64,000 bases of DNA from Beggiatoa alba B18LD (GTDB lineage Bacteria; Pseudomonadota; Gammaproteobacteria; Beggiatoales; Beggiatoaceae). The first letter of the stretch is position 1. Each line of letters opens with the position of its first letter. Both the position numbers and the translations under genes were made by a program. The notes beneath the pieces are model-generated. The model saw only the letters and a list, made by a program, of their open reading frames with translations. It had not been told where the DNA came from and did no database searches. The stretch covers positions 3,331,252 through 3,395,251 of the forward strand of contig NZ_JH600070.1 of the NCBI RefSeq assembly GCF_000245015.1. Reading direction: 5' to 3'. Below, piece by piece: positions 1-8,210 of the stretch.

Positions 1-1
1 T

Positions 2-310
2 GCGCTCGTTTCACCACAAGGCATTCCCGTTGCTGAATCAGCAATTTATTTTGATATTCCCATCATGATAGGCGTTGCCTTAGCCGCGTTACCGATATTC
101 TTTACAGGACACAAAATTGACCGTTGGGAAGGTGGTTTATTCCTCTTCTACTATGTCGCTTATCTTGTTTATTTAATTATGCTTTCTACCGAACATTCTT
201 GGCTAGAATTTTTCTCGGCTGCCATGATATGGTTTATTATCCCCCTAACAGCACTGACGCTAGGAATTTTAGCGTGGCGCATGTGGCAAGCAAAACAACT
301 AGCCTCATAA
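2..310 (+). CDS. Sodium/calcium antiporter, CaCA family (3' end only)
   Basis: This is the C-terminal part of a membrane cation antiporter; its start lies left of the window. The frame is open from base 2 and encodes about 102 residues. The first visible residues (LVSPQGIPVAES, then a hydrophobic run) resemble the second alpha-repeat and last helices of YrbG-like K+-dependent Na+/Ca2+ exchangers. At least three membrane helices follow, joined by a short GHKIDRWEG loop. The protein would exchange Na+ for Ca2+ across the inner membrane. The stop codon directly abuts the next start codon, so the two genes are probably co-transcribed. Family assignment is by recognition of the conserved tail only. 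Confidence 0.7.
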   Translation, partial: ALVSPQGIPVAESAIYFDIPIMIGVALAALPIFFTGHKIDRWEGGLFLFYYVAYLVYLIMLSTEHSWLEFFSAAMIWFIIPLTALTLGILAWRMWQAKQLAS

Positions 311-877
311 ATGTGGGTTGTTAAATTAGGCGGTAGTTTGGCAAATTCAGCCAATTTACCGCCATTACTGGATATGCTCACCCGTTTCAATAAACAACAA
401 CTTGTTTTAGTCGCGGGGGGAGGTCTGTTTGCCGACCACGTTCGCCATGCGCAAACTATTTGGCATTTTTCTGACCACCATGCGCACTACATGGCAATTC
501 TGGCAATGGAACAATACGCATGGTTATTACACAGCATACAACCCAACCTACACCCCGCGCGAACCTTAGCCGACATACAAAAACTGACTGCCCACAATAA
601 AATCCCGCTCTGGTTTCCTTACCAAATGACCCAAGCACAAACCGACATCGAAGAATCTTGGGCAATGACCTCCGACAGTTTAGCCGCATGGTTAGCTCAG
701 CAACTACAAGCCAGCCGTTTAATTCTAGTCAAATCCGCGCCCACACCCGCCCCAAACACAACGTTAGAACAACTCATACAACAAGGCATTATCGACCCTT
801 GCTTACCCCGCTATAGCCAACAAATCCCCGTGACCTGCATACACTATGCAGACCTAGAAACACGACTGACACGCTGA
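311..877 (+). CDS. Amino acid kinase superfamily protein (small, uridylate/aspartokinase-like)
   Basis: A 188-residue protein of the amino acid kinase fold. It opens with VVKLGGSL (residues 3-10), the phosphate-binding strand and loop of the family. It then has VAGGGLFADHVR near residue 34 and a WAMTSDSLAAWLA segment near residue 116 that matches the nucleotide-binding part. It is shorter than aspartokinase or glutamate 5-kinase and resembles stand-alone kinases such as the archaeal MfnE group and homologues in C1-metabolism clusters. The substrate is unknown and no cofactor genes adjoin it. The start codon follows the antiporter stop with no gap, so translational coupling is likely. Confidence 0.65.
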   Translation: MWVVKLGGSLANSANLPPLLDMLTRFNKQQLVLVAGGGLFADHVRHAQTIWHFSDHHAHYMAILAMEQYAWLLHSIQPNLHPARTLADIQKLTAHNKIPLWFPYQMTQAQTDIEESWAMTSDSLAAWLAQQLQASRLILVKSAPTPAPNTTLEQLIQQGIIDPCLPRYSQQIPVTCIHYADLETRLTR

Positions 878-956
878 TAGCCAGACAAAAATCACAGTAT
901 AATAAACCCGATAACACTTTATAAAACCCGTCCAAACCACAAAACAGGATAAAATA

Positions 957-1511
957 ATGGCTTCGTTTATCAACCGTTTATCGCTAGCTATCAAACTGTT
1001 TTTACGAACACTGACCGATGATGTCTTTGCACAACAAATACAACAACTCACCACGCCAACGACTAACCCATCTGATTTACCCAATAACGCACCAACAAAC
1101 ACCCAAACGCCTGCCCATTCTCTCAAAGAAGCCAGCCCCGACGCAGCGTTACAACTCTTAGGCTTACTCCAAAGCGAAGCCCGTTTTATAGACTTTATCG
1201 AGGAAGACATCGCCAGCTACACCGATGCAGACATCGGCGCGGCAGCGCGAGTGATACACGAAGGCAGTCGCAAAACCCTACGCAAACACTTCACCATCCA
1301 AACCATCCGCACTGAAAGCGAAGAATCACGCCTCACATTGCCCGCAGGCTTTGATAGTCAGCGCGTGCGCCTTGTAGGTAACGTTGTTGGCTCGCCCCCC
1401 TTCAACGGCAAACTCATCCATCGCGGATGGGAAGTTACCGCCATCAACTTACCGAAAATTATTGAAGGACACGATTTAAAAATCATCGTCCCCGCTGAGG
1501 TAGAACTATGA
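957..1511 (+). CDS. DUF2760 domain protein, partner of Hsp70
   Basis: A 184-residue protein. After a short N-terminal helix and a Thr/Pro/Asn-rich linker (about residues 30-60), a conserved domain begins at ALQLLGLLQSEARFIDF and runs to the C-terminus with a GSPPFNGKLIHRGWEV segment. This is the DUF2760 pattern. Such proteins are usually encoded directly before an atypical Hsp70, as here: the last four bases overlap the Hsp70 start (ATGA). I infer a role as co-factor or client adaptor of that chaperone; no enzymatic motif is visible and the protein is probably cytosolic. Confidence 0.75.
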   Translation: MASFINRLSLAIKLFLRTLTDDVFAQQIQQLTTPTTNPSDLPNNAPTNTQTPAHSLKEASPDAALQLLGLLQSEARFIDFIEEDIASYTDADIGAAARVIHEGSRKTLRKHFTIQTIRTESEESRLTLPAGFDSQRVRLVGNVVGSPPFNGKLIHRGWEVTAINLPKIIEGHDLKIIVPAEVEL

Positions 1512-3334
1512 ACCGTTACGCCGTCGGTATCGATTTAGGAACAACACACTGCATCTTATCCGCCATTGATTTAAGCCTATCCGACGGCGAAAAAGTTGCA
1601 CAACAAGTACAAGCCATTCCCCAACTGGTTAATGTCGGGGCAATAGATGAACGTTTCGTACTCCCCTCTTTCATTTATTTACCCCATCCAGACGAATTAA
1701 ATCCACAAGAATTAACCCTACCTTGGGTCACACAAACGGAAGTCATTACAGGCGAATTTGCGCGACAACTTGGTGTTACAACCCCTATTCGCCTTATTTC
1801 CAGCGCAAAAAGCTGGCTCTGTCACGCAGGCGCAGACTGTCGCGCCCCCTTTTTACCCTTAGACGCACCCGAAGAAATTAACAAACTATCCCCACTACAA
1901 GCCAGCGTCCACTACCTCCGCTACCTACACCAAGTTTGGGATTTTGCCCACCCAGACCACCCCCTAGCAGAACAAAGCCTTACCATCACCATTCCCGCAT
2001 CATTTGACCCCGCAGCCCGCGAACTCACCGCCGAAGCCATGCAACTCGCAGGCATGGGACATGCCGTTTTACTCGAAGAACCCCAAGCCGCCCTATACAA
2101 CTGGATACAATCCACACAAGGCGACTGGCGAAAACAAGTCAACGTCGGCGATGTTATTCTTGTCGTTGACATGGGAGGCGGAACAACAGACTTCTCATTA
2201 ATTATCGTCACTGAAAACGATGGCAATTTAATCCTCAACCGTGTTGCAGTGGGCGACCATATTTTGCTAGGCGGAGACAATATGGACTTAGCCCTTGCCT
2301 ACGTCCTAAAAGCCAAACTTGCCAAAGAAGGCAAACAACTAGAAAACTGGCAAATTCAAGCCCTCACACACGGCTGTCGAATCGCAAAAGAAAGCCTATT
2401 AGCCGATACCAATTTAGACAACGTCCCCGTTATCGTCCCCAGTCGTGGCTCTCGCCTCATTGGTGGCACACTCCGCACAGAATTAACCCGCGACGAAGTC
2501 ACCCAAACACTGGTTAATGGCTTCTTTCCTGATATACCAATCTCTGCCCGCCCTGTTTCCCGCGCCCGCACCGCACTCACACAACTAGGCTTACCCTACG
2601 CACAAGATGCAGGCGTAACGCGCCATCTAGCCAACTTCTTAAGCCGTCAAATCGATGCCATAACGGAATACAACGGCTACACCGCCCCCGCGAATAGCCA
2701 ATTTATCCACCCTAGCGCAATACTACTAAACGGTGGCGTTTTTAAAGCCCAAGCCCTCACAAACCGCTTACTACAAGTCATCAATTCATGGTTAAGCGCA
2801 GAAAATGCCGAACCTGTGCGGATGCTGACAGGTAGCGATTTAGATTTAGCCGTCGGACAAGGCGCAGCTTACTACAGCTATGTTCGCCAAGGGCATGGCG
2901 TGCGGATACGAGGTGGTTTAGCCAATGCCTATTATGTTGGGATTGAAGGCTCTATGCCCGCAGTACCTGGACTAGAACCACCGATAGAAGCCCTATGTGT
3001 TGCCCCCTTTGGCATGGAAGAAGGCAGTAGTGCCGAATTACCCCCACAAGAATTCGGCTTAGTCGTCGGCGAAGCCGTACGCTTTCGCTTTTTTGGCTCA
3101 TCCGTGCGCCGAGACGACCACGTAGGCACTTTATTAGAATCATGGAACGAAGAGGAACTTGTTGAACTGCCAGAAATTGAAGCCAACTTACCTGCGGAAG
3201 GACGCAAAACAGGTGAAGTTGTCCCTGTTCGACTCAACGCCCGCGTCAACGAACTCGGCATTTTATGTTTAGAAGCGATTCCCCGCACAGGCTCAGAACG
3301 CTGGCAAGTAGAATTCAGTGTTCGGGAAAAATAA
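1508..3334 (+). CDS. Hsp70 family protein (DUF2760-associated type)
   Basis: A 608-residue actin-fold ATPase of the Hsp70 family. The phosphate-1 loop is GIDLGTTH near residue 8, the phosphate-2 loop VVDMGGGTTDFS near residue 220, and the adenosine motif LLNGGVFKA lies beyond residue 400. The C-terminal 130 residues are mostly beta-rich, and no canonical DnaK lid is obvious, so substrate handling may differ from DnaK. It overlaps the DUF2760 gene by four bases. In many genomes this pair is followed by a second, larger Hsp70 with a DUF3731 domain. Here the next bases are a truncated repeat element and a convergent gene, so that third member is missing from this locus. Confidence 0.85.
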   Translation: MNRYAVGIDLGTTHCILSAIDLSLSDGEKVAQQVQAIPQLVNVGAIDERFVLPSFIYLPHPDELNPQELTLPWVTQTEVITGEFARQLGVTTPIRLISSAKSWLCHAGADCRAPFLPLDAPEEINKLSPLQASVHYLRYLHQVWDFAHPDHPLAEQSLTITIPASFDPAARELTAEAMQLAGMGHAVLLEEPQAALYNWIQSTQGDWRKQVNVGDVILVVDMGGGTTDFSLIIVTENDGNLILNRVAVGDHILLGGDNMDLALAYVLKAKLAKEGKQLENWQIQALTHGCRIAKESLLADTNLDNVPVIVPSRGSRLIGGTLRTELTRDEVTQTLVNGFFPDIPISARPVSRARTALTQLGLPYAQDAGVTRHLANFLSRQIDAITEYNGYTAPANSQFIHPSAILLNGGVFKAQALTNRLLQVINSWLSAENAEPVRMLTGSDLDLAVGQGAAYYSYVRQGHGVRIRGGLANAYYVGIEGSMPAVPGLEPPIEALCVAPFGMEEGSSAELPPQEFGLVVGEAVRFRFFGSSVRRDDHVGTLLESWNEEELVELPEIEANLPAEGRKTGEVVPVRLNARVNELGILCLEAIPRTGSERWQVEFSVREK

Positions 3335-3363
3335 GGAAGGTCAGTTTTTAACCCCAGCACTGC

Positions 3364-3502
3364 GAAGCCTTTGTCTGAATCAGGATTAACAGGATTTAAA
3401 ACCCTCAAACCAAAAAGTCAGGTGAATCACGCTTTTTAATCCTGCTAATCCTGATTTAGACAAGCTGTTGTCTTTTTAAAAAAATCTCGCCGAACTCAGG
3501 TT
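3364..3502. repeat. Truncated miniature repeat element (copy A)
   Basis: Only the right half of the dispersed element is present. Alternating GAATCAGGATT/AACAGGATT units are followed by the inverted CCTGCTAATCCTG units and the end TCTCGCCGAACTCAGGTT (3485-3502). The left terminus is absent. It lies between two convergent genes (Hsp70 and the STAND ATPase). Confidence 0.75.
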
Positions 3503-3528
3503 TAAATAGATTATTGCTTAAGCTCTTT

Positions 3529-5820
3529 TTATGATGCGTTTGCTACAGTGACGTTTGCCTGCAAAGTTTCAACAGAGATTTTTCCCTGAAAATAATCTAT
3601 AAACTGCTGGGCAATTTGCTGATGTACAGGAGAAAGACGCAGGATAGCGGGTTGTATATCGCTAAAATCCCCATCAACTTTAATGATAGGTAAATGTTCT
3701 TGAATGGCAAAGAATAACGCTTGCAAAGAGGATTCTGGATTTGCAACCCATTGAAGAAAAGGAATAACAACAAACGCTTGATCATTATTTTTTAATAAAG
3801 GTAACGCAACGGTTAAACGTCGTTGCATTCGTTCTAAATCGTTTTGAACAAGTGCTAGTTCAATATCGTTACTTAAAGCTAATAGATTGTTAGGTTGTAT
3901 TTTCAAACAGTCATCAAAGTTTTTAGCCGCTTCTGTAAATAATCCTAACTTCCATAAAGCAACCCCGCGATTAAGCCATGCCTCAGCATCATCAGGCTTG
4001 AATTGAATCGCTTTGTCATAACTCGCGAGGGCTTTTTCATAACGGTTTAAGTTAGATAGTACATTCCCGCGATTAAACCATGCTAAAGCATTATCAGGCT
4101 TGAATTGAATCGCTTCGTCATAACTCGCTAGGGCTTCTTCATAACGGTTTAGCTTACTAAGTATATATCCTAACCAAAACCATCCCCACGCATTTCCTTT
4201 ATTTTTCTCAATTGCCTGACAAGCTCTTGCTAACCAATATTGTTCTTTTCCCAGACAACTTTCTAAATCGACTGTTTGTCCACCGTGTTGATGAAAATAC
4301 ATTTCCTCAGCTAAAGATAAATCCAACCATTCCACTGTAATTTTTTCTAAAAAAACCGCGTTTCTTTTGGCTTTTTTTGCAAATAAATCGGCTAATTGTT
4401 TATGTAACTGGTTTGTTAGCTCGGAATTCCAATAATTTTTACTTTTGGCGTAAAACACTAATAAATCTCGAATCGATTCATGTAAAAAAAATTGTCCTTC
4501 ACTGCGTTTAAAATTCAAAATTTGTAGATTTTTATACAGCTCAATTAAATACTCGGCAGAATCACCTAAAAGCGTCTGTAAAATGTCTTTATCTAAATAA
4601 CACGGTAATGCTAACCGCCACGCATTTTCTACAACTTCATCAGGTAATTGGCGCGTAATTCGATTAAAAATTGCCATTTTACAAGAAGCATGTTGAATTT
4701 CATCAGATTCTAATGTGCCGTCAATTTCCTCAAAACAACGTTTTAACGTGTCATCTTCTTGGGCTAATGCAATGATGTCTTTGCCTTCCTTTAATAACAA
4801 CGCCACTAAATTTAATCCCACTGCTAACCATAAGGGTGAGCCATCAAAAGATAACTTTTTTAAAACTTGAATTAACGCATTTTTCTGACATTGTGTATCG
4901 GTCTTTAAAATGGTGCGAAACTGGGAATAATTAAAATGATGTCCTGCTTTAATTAAAGCAATAACTTTATGTTCAATCAGTTGTTTAAGAATAGGATAGG
5001 GAGACAAACGGATAACGGTTAAAATTTCGCTGTCGGTAAAACGGGACAGATAAGTAACGTTATTTCGCCATATCTTAAATTGTCGTCCTGTAACAATCAC
5101 AATTGCACCATGTTGACTTAAAAAATCTAACCAGCGATTTATCCAATTTTTTAACGAACAGGTTGTGATGTGTTGAGATGTCTCAAACTGTTGCGTTAAT
5201 TGTGTTGCTATAAACTGTTCATTTAATGCTATTTTTACCTCTAAATGCTCATAAGTATCAATAAAAATAATAGGGTGTGCTTTGCACAAAGTTTTTAGAC
5301 TATTAATTAAATAACCTTCAATATTTTCAGCAATGCGTTTTTTTTCCGCATCTGCTTTTGAATGCCACATTTTAGAAACGGCACTGAGAAATAAAGTGAA
5401 ATGTTTATCGACAACTGCCGCGAATTGTTTTTCGTATTCTTCTGTTATATATGTCTCTTTCAAGCCTGTTATCACACCCTGCCATTCAGGTTTAAACGTT
5501 TCAAACCCTGTTTGTAATTGTGTTTGTACAGTTTGATAAATACCGTGTGCTTTTTGCTGTGCTTTCTCAAACTCTGGCAAATGCGTAGCGGATAAACTTA
5601 ATAAAAACTCGGCAGCCGTTTTATAAGTTGATAACTGTTCAACATCGATAAATAAATAATCCCGCTTTTGTCGCTCGCAATGCGTTACAAATTCGCGTAA
5701 TAAGCTAGATTTCCCTAACCCACCCTCGCCACAAATTGCCCATAACTCCCCTTGTTTTTTATTTAATAAAGATTGAAACCGCTGAAGCTCCGCGACACGT
5801 CCCACGAATTCGATGCCCAT
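3529..5820 (-). CDS. STAND-type P-loop ATPase with C-terminal TPR repeats
   Basis: A 763-residue signalling-type ATPase. The start at 5820 is chosen because GGGGAG lies seven bases upstream; an in-frame ATG at 5847 adds nine residues that overlap this site. The P-loop is CGEGGLGKSS (residues 30-39), with a Walker B-like IIFIDTYEHLE near residue 220 and VIVTGRQ after it, the order seen in STAND NTPases. A helical region follows, then three TPRs near residues 580-680 with the W-LG-...-Y-EALASYDEAI pattern. Two of the repeats are almost identical at DNA level with a 102-bp period (about 3990-4190), so repeat number may change by recombination. Such proteins sense a ligand or partner through the repeats. 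Neighbours give no clear partner; a defence or signalling role is inference. Confidence 0.7.
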   Translation of the reverse strand: MGIEFVGRVAELQRFQSLLNKKQGELWAICGEGGLGKSSLLREFVTHCERQKRDYLFIDVEQLSTYKTAAEFLLSLSATHLPEFEKAQQKAHGIYQTVQTQLQTGFETFKPEWQGVITGLKETYITEEYEKQFAAVVDKHFTLFLSAVSKMWHSKADAEKKRIAENIEGYLINSLKTLCKAHPIIFIDTYEHLEVKIALNEQFIATQLTQQFETSQHITTCSLKNWINRWLDFLSQHGAIVIVTGRQFKIWRNNVTYLSRFTDSEILTVIRLSPYPILKQLIEHKVIALIKAGHHFNYSQFRTILKTDTQCQKNALIQVLKKLSFDGSPLWLAVGLNLVALLLKEGKDIIALAQEDDTLKRCFEEIDGTLESDEIQHASCKMAIFNRITRQLPDEVVENAWRLALPCYLDKDILQTLLGDSAEYLIELYKNLQILNFKRSEGQFFLHESIRDLLVFYAKSKNYWNSELTNQLHKQLADLFAKKAKRNAVFLEKITVEWLDLSLAEEMYFHQHGGQTVDLESCLGKEQYWLARACQAIEKNKGNAWGWFWLGYILSKLNRYEEALASYDEAIQFKPDNALAWFNRGNVLSNLNRYEKALASYDKAIQFKPDDAEAWLNRGVALWKLGLFTEAAKNFDDCLKIQPNNLLALSNDIELALVQNDLERMQRRLTVALPLLKNNDQAFVVIPFLQWVANPESSLQALFFAIQEHLPIIKVDGDFSDIQPAILRLSPVHQQIAQQFIDYFQGKISVETLQANVTVANAS

Positions 5821-5915
5821 AATTTCTCCCCTAGAAAAATGCACCAAAATAACAGGCTACAAAGTTTTTTTATTATTACATTGAACCATCGCTATTTATA
5901 GCCGATACAAAATAA

Positions 5916-5949
5916 AAACCTGCTAAATCTTTAAAAACTTAGCAGGTTT
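5916..5949 (-). terminator. Rho-independent terminator of the iron operon
   Basis: An 11-bp perfect stem, AAACCTGCTAA paired with TTAGCAGGTTT, lies just after the DUF1513 stop. Read on the minus strand it is followed by a T-rich stretch (TTTTATTTTG). Confidence 0.7.
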
Positions 5950-5972
5950 CGTAAAAGGGGATTATTTGAATT

Positions 5973-7103
5973 TTAAACAACACTTAAATGATTATCCCAG
6001 CGGATGTTTTCCCATTGCGTGCGTTGCTGTTCAACAAGATTCAACGCATCTATCCAAACCATTTCTCCAATGCCTGTGGTAACGACAAATTGTTGTTGGT
6101 CGTGGCTTAATGTGATGCCTGCGGTATCCGTTAGAGGCAGGGTTTTTAAAAACTGTTTTTCAGCTAACGACCAGAAAGCAACAAAATTACCGCGTGGGCA
6201 GGTAATTCCCAGTATTTGACTGTTCGGGGCAATCACTGCGCTGGCGGTGTAGGCTTTCATTTGTAATAAAACTTCGTCAGGAATCGGTAAAAAGGTCATT
6301 GGGTGCGCGTCGGTTTGTTTGGCAAATCCGTTAGCGGTGACTCGACTTTGATGAAGAGCAACCAGCGGTAAACTGTCTTCACCTTCTTCTTGTAACGCAA
6401 TCGCGACTTGTTGCGCATTAATCGCTAAGTGGCGAATGCTAAGGCTGGGATGTGGGAGGGTTTGTTTTTCTAATAATTCGCCTGTTTGGCTGTCGATATA
6501 GGTGAGCGAGGGCGACATGTGGTCGAGGTTGAGTTTTTCGCGTCCTGATTCGGGATGGGTTTCTATTCCGCCGTTAGCAATTACTAAAGTTTTTCCGTCG
6601 TCCATTAAGCAGAGTTCGTGCGAGTCTATGCCGTAGGTAGGCATTTCGCTCAGGCGTTGAAAGGTATTCGCGTCGTAAATGCCAATTACGCCCGTTCCTA
6701 AGTCAAAGTGGTGTTCGGTGGTGAAAAAGGTTTTTCCGTCATGAGAAAAGCAGCCATGTCCGAAAAAGTGGCGTTTTTCAGGGCATTGTAAAACTTGATA
6801 TTTGTCGCCTGTTTGTGGGTTGAAAATGGTGGCTTCTGTGCCAGAACGACGGGCGATAAGGACGGCAAGGTCTGGGCGGGTGGGGTGTATGGCTAGACCG
6901 TGTCCGCGTTGATTCACTGGTAAGCTAAAGCGTTTTTCGCCGTTTTGGTTAAAGCCTGCAATGTAGTGTTGTCCTGCTTTGTCGTCGTGTGCGGAGAGGT
7001 AAAGCGCGTTTGTCGTTGTGTTGGCGGGTGTCTTCGCGTGAGCGGATAACACAGGGCTAGCGAGTAAGCCCGCACTGAGTTGTAAAAAGTGGCGACGTAA
7101 CAC
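5973..7103 (-). CDS. DUF1513 domain protein, Tat-exported, iron operon
   Basis: A 376-residue periplasmic protein, last gene of the imelysin operon. It starts at a GTG, with GGGGA eight bases upstream and only three bases after the previous stop codon. The N-terminus has a twin-arginine pattern (LRRHFLQL) followed by a hydrophobic stretch and an AHA cleavage site, so it is probably exported folded. The rest reads as a beta-propeller-like protein with repeated NPQTGDKY / IYDANTF / YIDSQTGE blades, matching DUF1513. This family regularly accompanies imelysins and the di-heme oxidoreductase in iron-uptake loci. Its biochemical role is not established. Confidence 0.85.
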   Translation of the reverse strand: MLRRHFLQLSAGLLASPVLSAHAKTPANTTTNALYLSAHDDKAGQHYIAGFNQNGEKRFSLPVNQRGHGLAIHPTRPDLAVLIARRSGTEATIFNPQTGDKYQVLQCPEKRHFFGHGCFSHDGKTFFTTEHHFDLGTGVIGIYDANTFQRLSEMPTYGIDSHELCLMDDGKTLVIANGGIETHPESGREKLNLDHMSPSLTYIDSQTGELLEKQTLPHPSLSIRHLAINAQQVAIALQEEGEDSLPLVALHQSRVTANGFAKQTDAHPMTFLPIPDEVLLQMKAYTASAVIAPNSQILGITCPRGNFVAFWSLAEKQFLKTLPLTDTAGITLSHDQQQFVVTTGIGEMVWIDALNLVEQQRTQWENIRWDNHLSVV

Positions 7104-7106
7104 GGT

Positions 7107-8144
7107 TTAATCCCCATCTAAGCTGTTGAAACCAGTTGTAATCTGTAATGCTTCTGTGAGGTTGGTTTTTATTAATCGGGTGAGAATGTCGAGTTCGAAA
7201 AAGAGTCGTTCTAGTTTGGCGCGTTCTTCGCTTTTTACTGTGAGCGTATCATTGAGGGGTAATTTTATCGTTTGAATGACATCTATTGTCGATTGAATTT
7301 GTTGTTGTATTTCTGTATCTAGTTCGTTGTGTTTGAGGGATTGTAGGTAGTCGTCGATGCCGTAGCCTTTGCCTGCGGTGTAGAGTTGTTGTAATCCTTC
7401 TAGGTTGGCTTGTAGGTTGTTTAGTGAGGCGTGACTGCGCCAGTTTTCGGCGAAAAAGGGTTTTACCATGCCGTTGGTTTTTTTACCGAGTGGTGCACCG
7501 AGTTTGCTGTCTTTCATGATTTCGGTGATTTCTATCAAACTGGCTATGAGGGTGGTGAGGTTGGGTTTTTCCGCTTCTTTGGCTTGATTGAATAAGGTGT
7601 TGCCGTCTTGTAAGAGGGTGCTGGTTGCAAGGGTGAGATAGGTACAGCGTTGTTTGTCGGTGAAGGCGTTTAGGGTTTGTTCGGCAGGTTCAAAGAGTAG
7701 TATCTCAAGGGCTGAAAGTCCGAGCGCGGTACTGCCTTGTTTTTCAATATCTGTTTGGGTTAGTGGGGTGGCACTGGCCAGTAAAGTGGTGACTTTGAGT
7801 TTAACGGTGTCTTTGCGGTCGGGAAAAAATTGTATTTTGCTATCGGTATTGTGTTGTTTAACCGCGCCGAAGCGGATGGCTTGGGTTTTCATCCATGCGT
7901 TGAGGGTGGCATGAAAGGCTTGTTGTGTGGCGGTGAGTTGTTGGGCATCGCTGGCATTTGTGCAGAAGGTATTGGCTTGTTGTTGGAGTTGTTGGGCTTG
8001 GTCAATAAAGGCTTGATAGGCAGGGAGTACCACTTGTTGTGTGATATCGGTAAAGAGTTGTTCTGGCGGGGCGGGGATGTCTTTTGCAATAGCGATGTTG
8101 GTAGAGAGGCAAAGACTGAGTATTGAGAGTGTTTTTTTTAACAT
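7107..8144 (-). CDS. Imelysin family protein, divergent (second imelysin)
   Basis: A 345-residue periplasmic protein with a signal peptide (MLKKTLSILSLCLSTNIAIA). It matches imelysin/EfeO-like alpha-helical iron-uptake proteins, with two helical halves. The GxHxxE signature of imelysins is altered: the corresponding site reads GLSALEILLFE (about residue 146), with Ser in place of His and the Glu kept. The first imelysin of the operon keeps the His. This copy may therefore bind metal differently or act as a structural partner. It follows the di-heme oxidoreductase after a 66-bp gap containing a terminator-like hairpin. Confidence 0.85.
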   Translation of the reverse strand: MLKKTLSILSLCLSTNIAIAKDIPAPPEQLFTDITQQVVLPAYQAFIDQAQQLQQQANTFCTNASDAQQLTATQQAFHATLNAWMKTQAIRFGAVKQHNTDSKIQFFPDRKDTVKLKVTTLLASATPLTQTDIEKQGSTALGLSALEILLFEPAEQTLNAFTDKQRCTYLTLATSTLLQDGNTLFNQAKEAEKPNLTTLIASLIEITEIMKDSKLGAPLGKKTNGMVKPFFAENWRSHASLNNLQANLEGLQQLYTAGKGYGIDDYLQSLKHNELDTEIQQQIQSTIDVIQTIKLPLNDTLTVKSEERAKLERLFFELDILTRLIKTNLTEALQITTGFNSLDGD

Positions 8145-8155
8145 GCCGTATCATC

Positions 8156-8193
8156 CTAAAAAAAGAAGCAGGTGCGATGTCAATTCGCACCTG
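8156..8193 (-). terminator. Intra-operon hairpin with U-rich tail
   Basis: A 9-bp perfect stem CAGGTGCGA / TCGCACCTG (8169-8193). On the minus strand it is followed by CTTCTTTTTTT. It lies between the oxidoreductase gene and the second imelysin gene and could cause partial termination. Confidence 0.55.
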
Positions 8194-8210
8194 TATGAAA
8201 AAGTCTTTAT

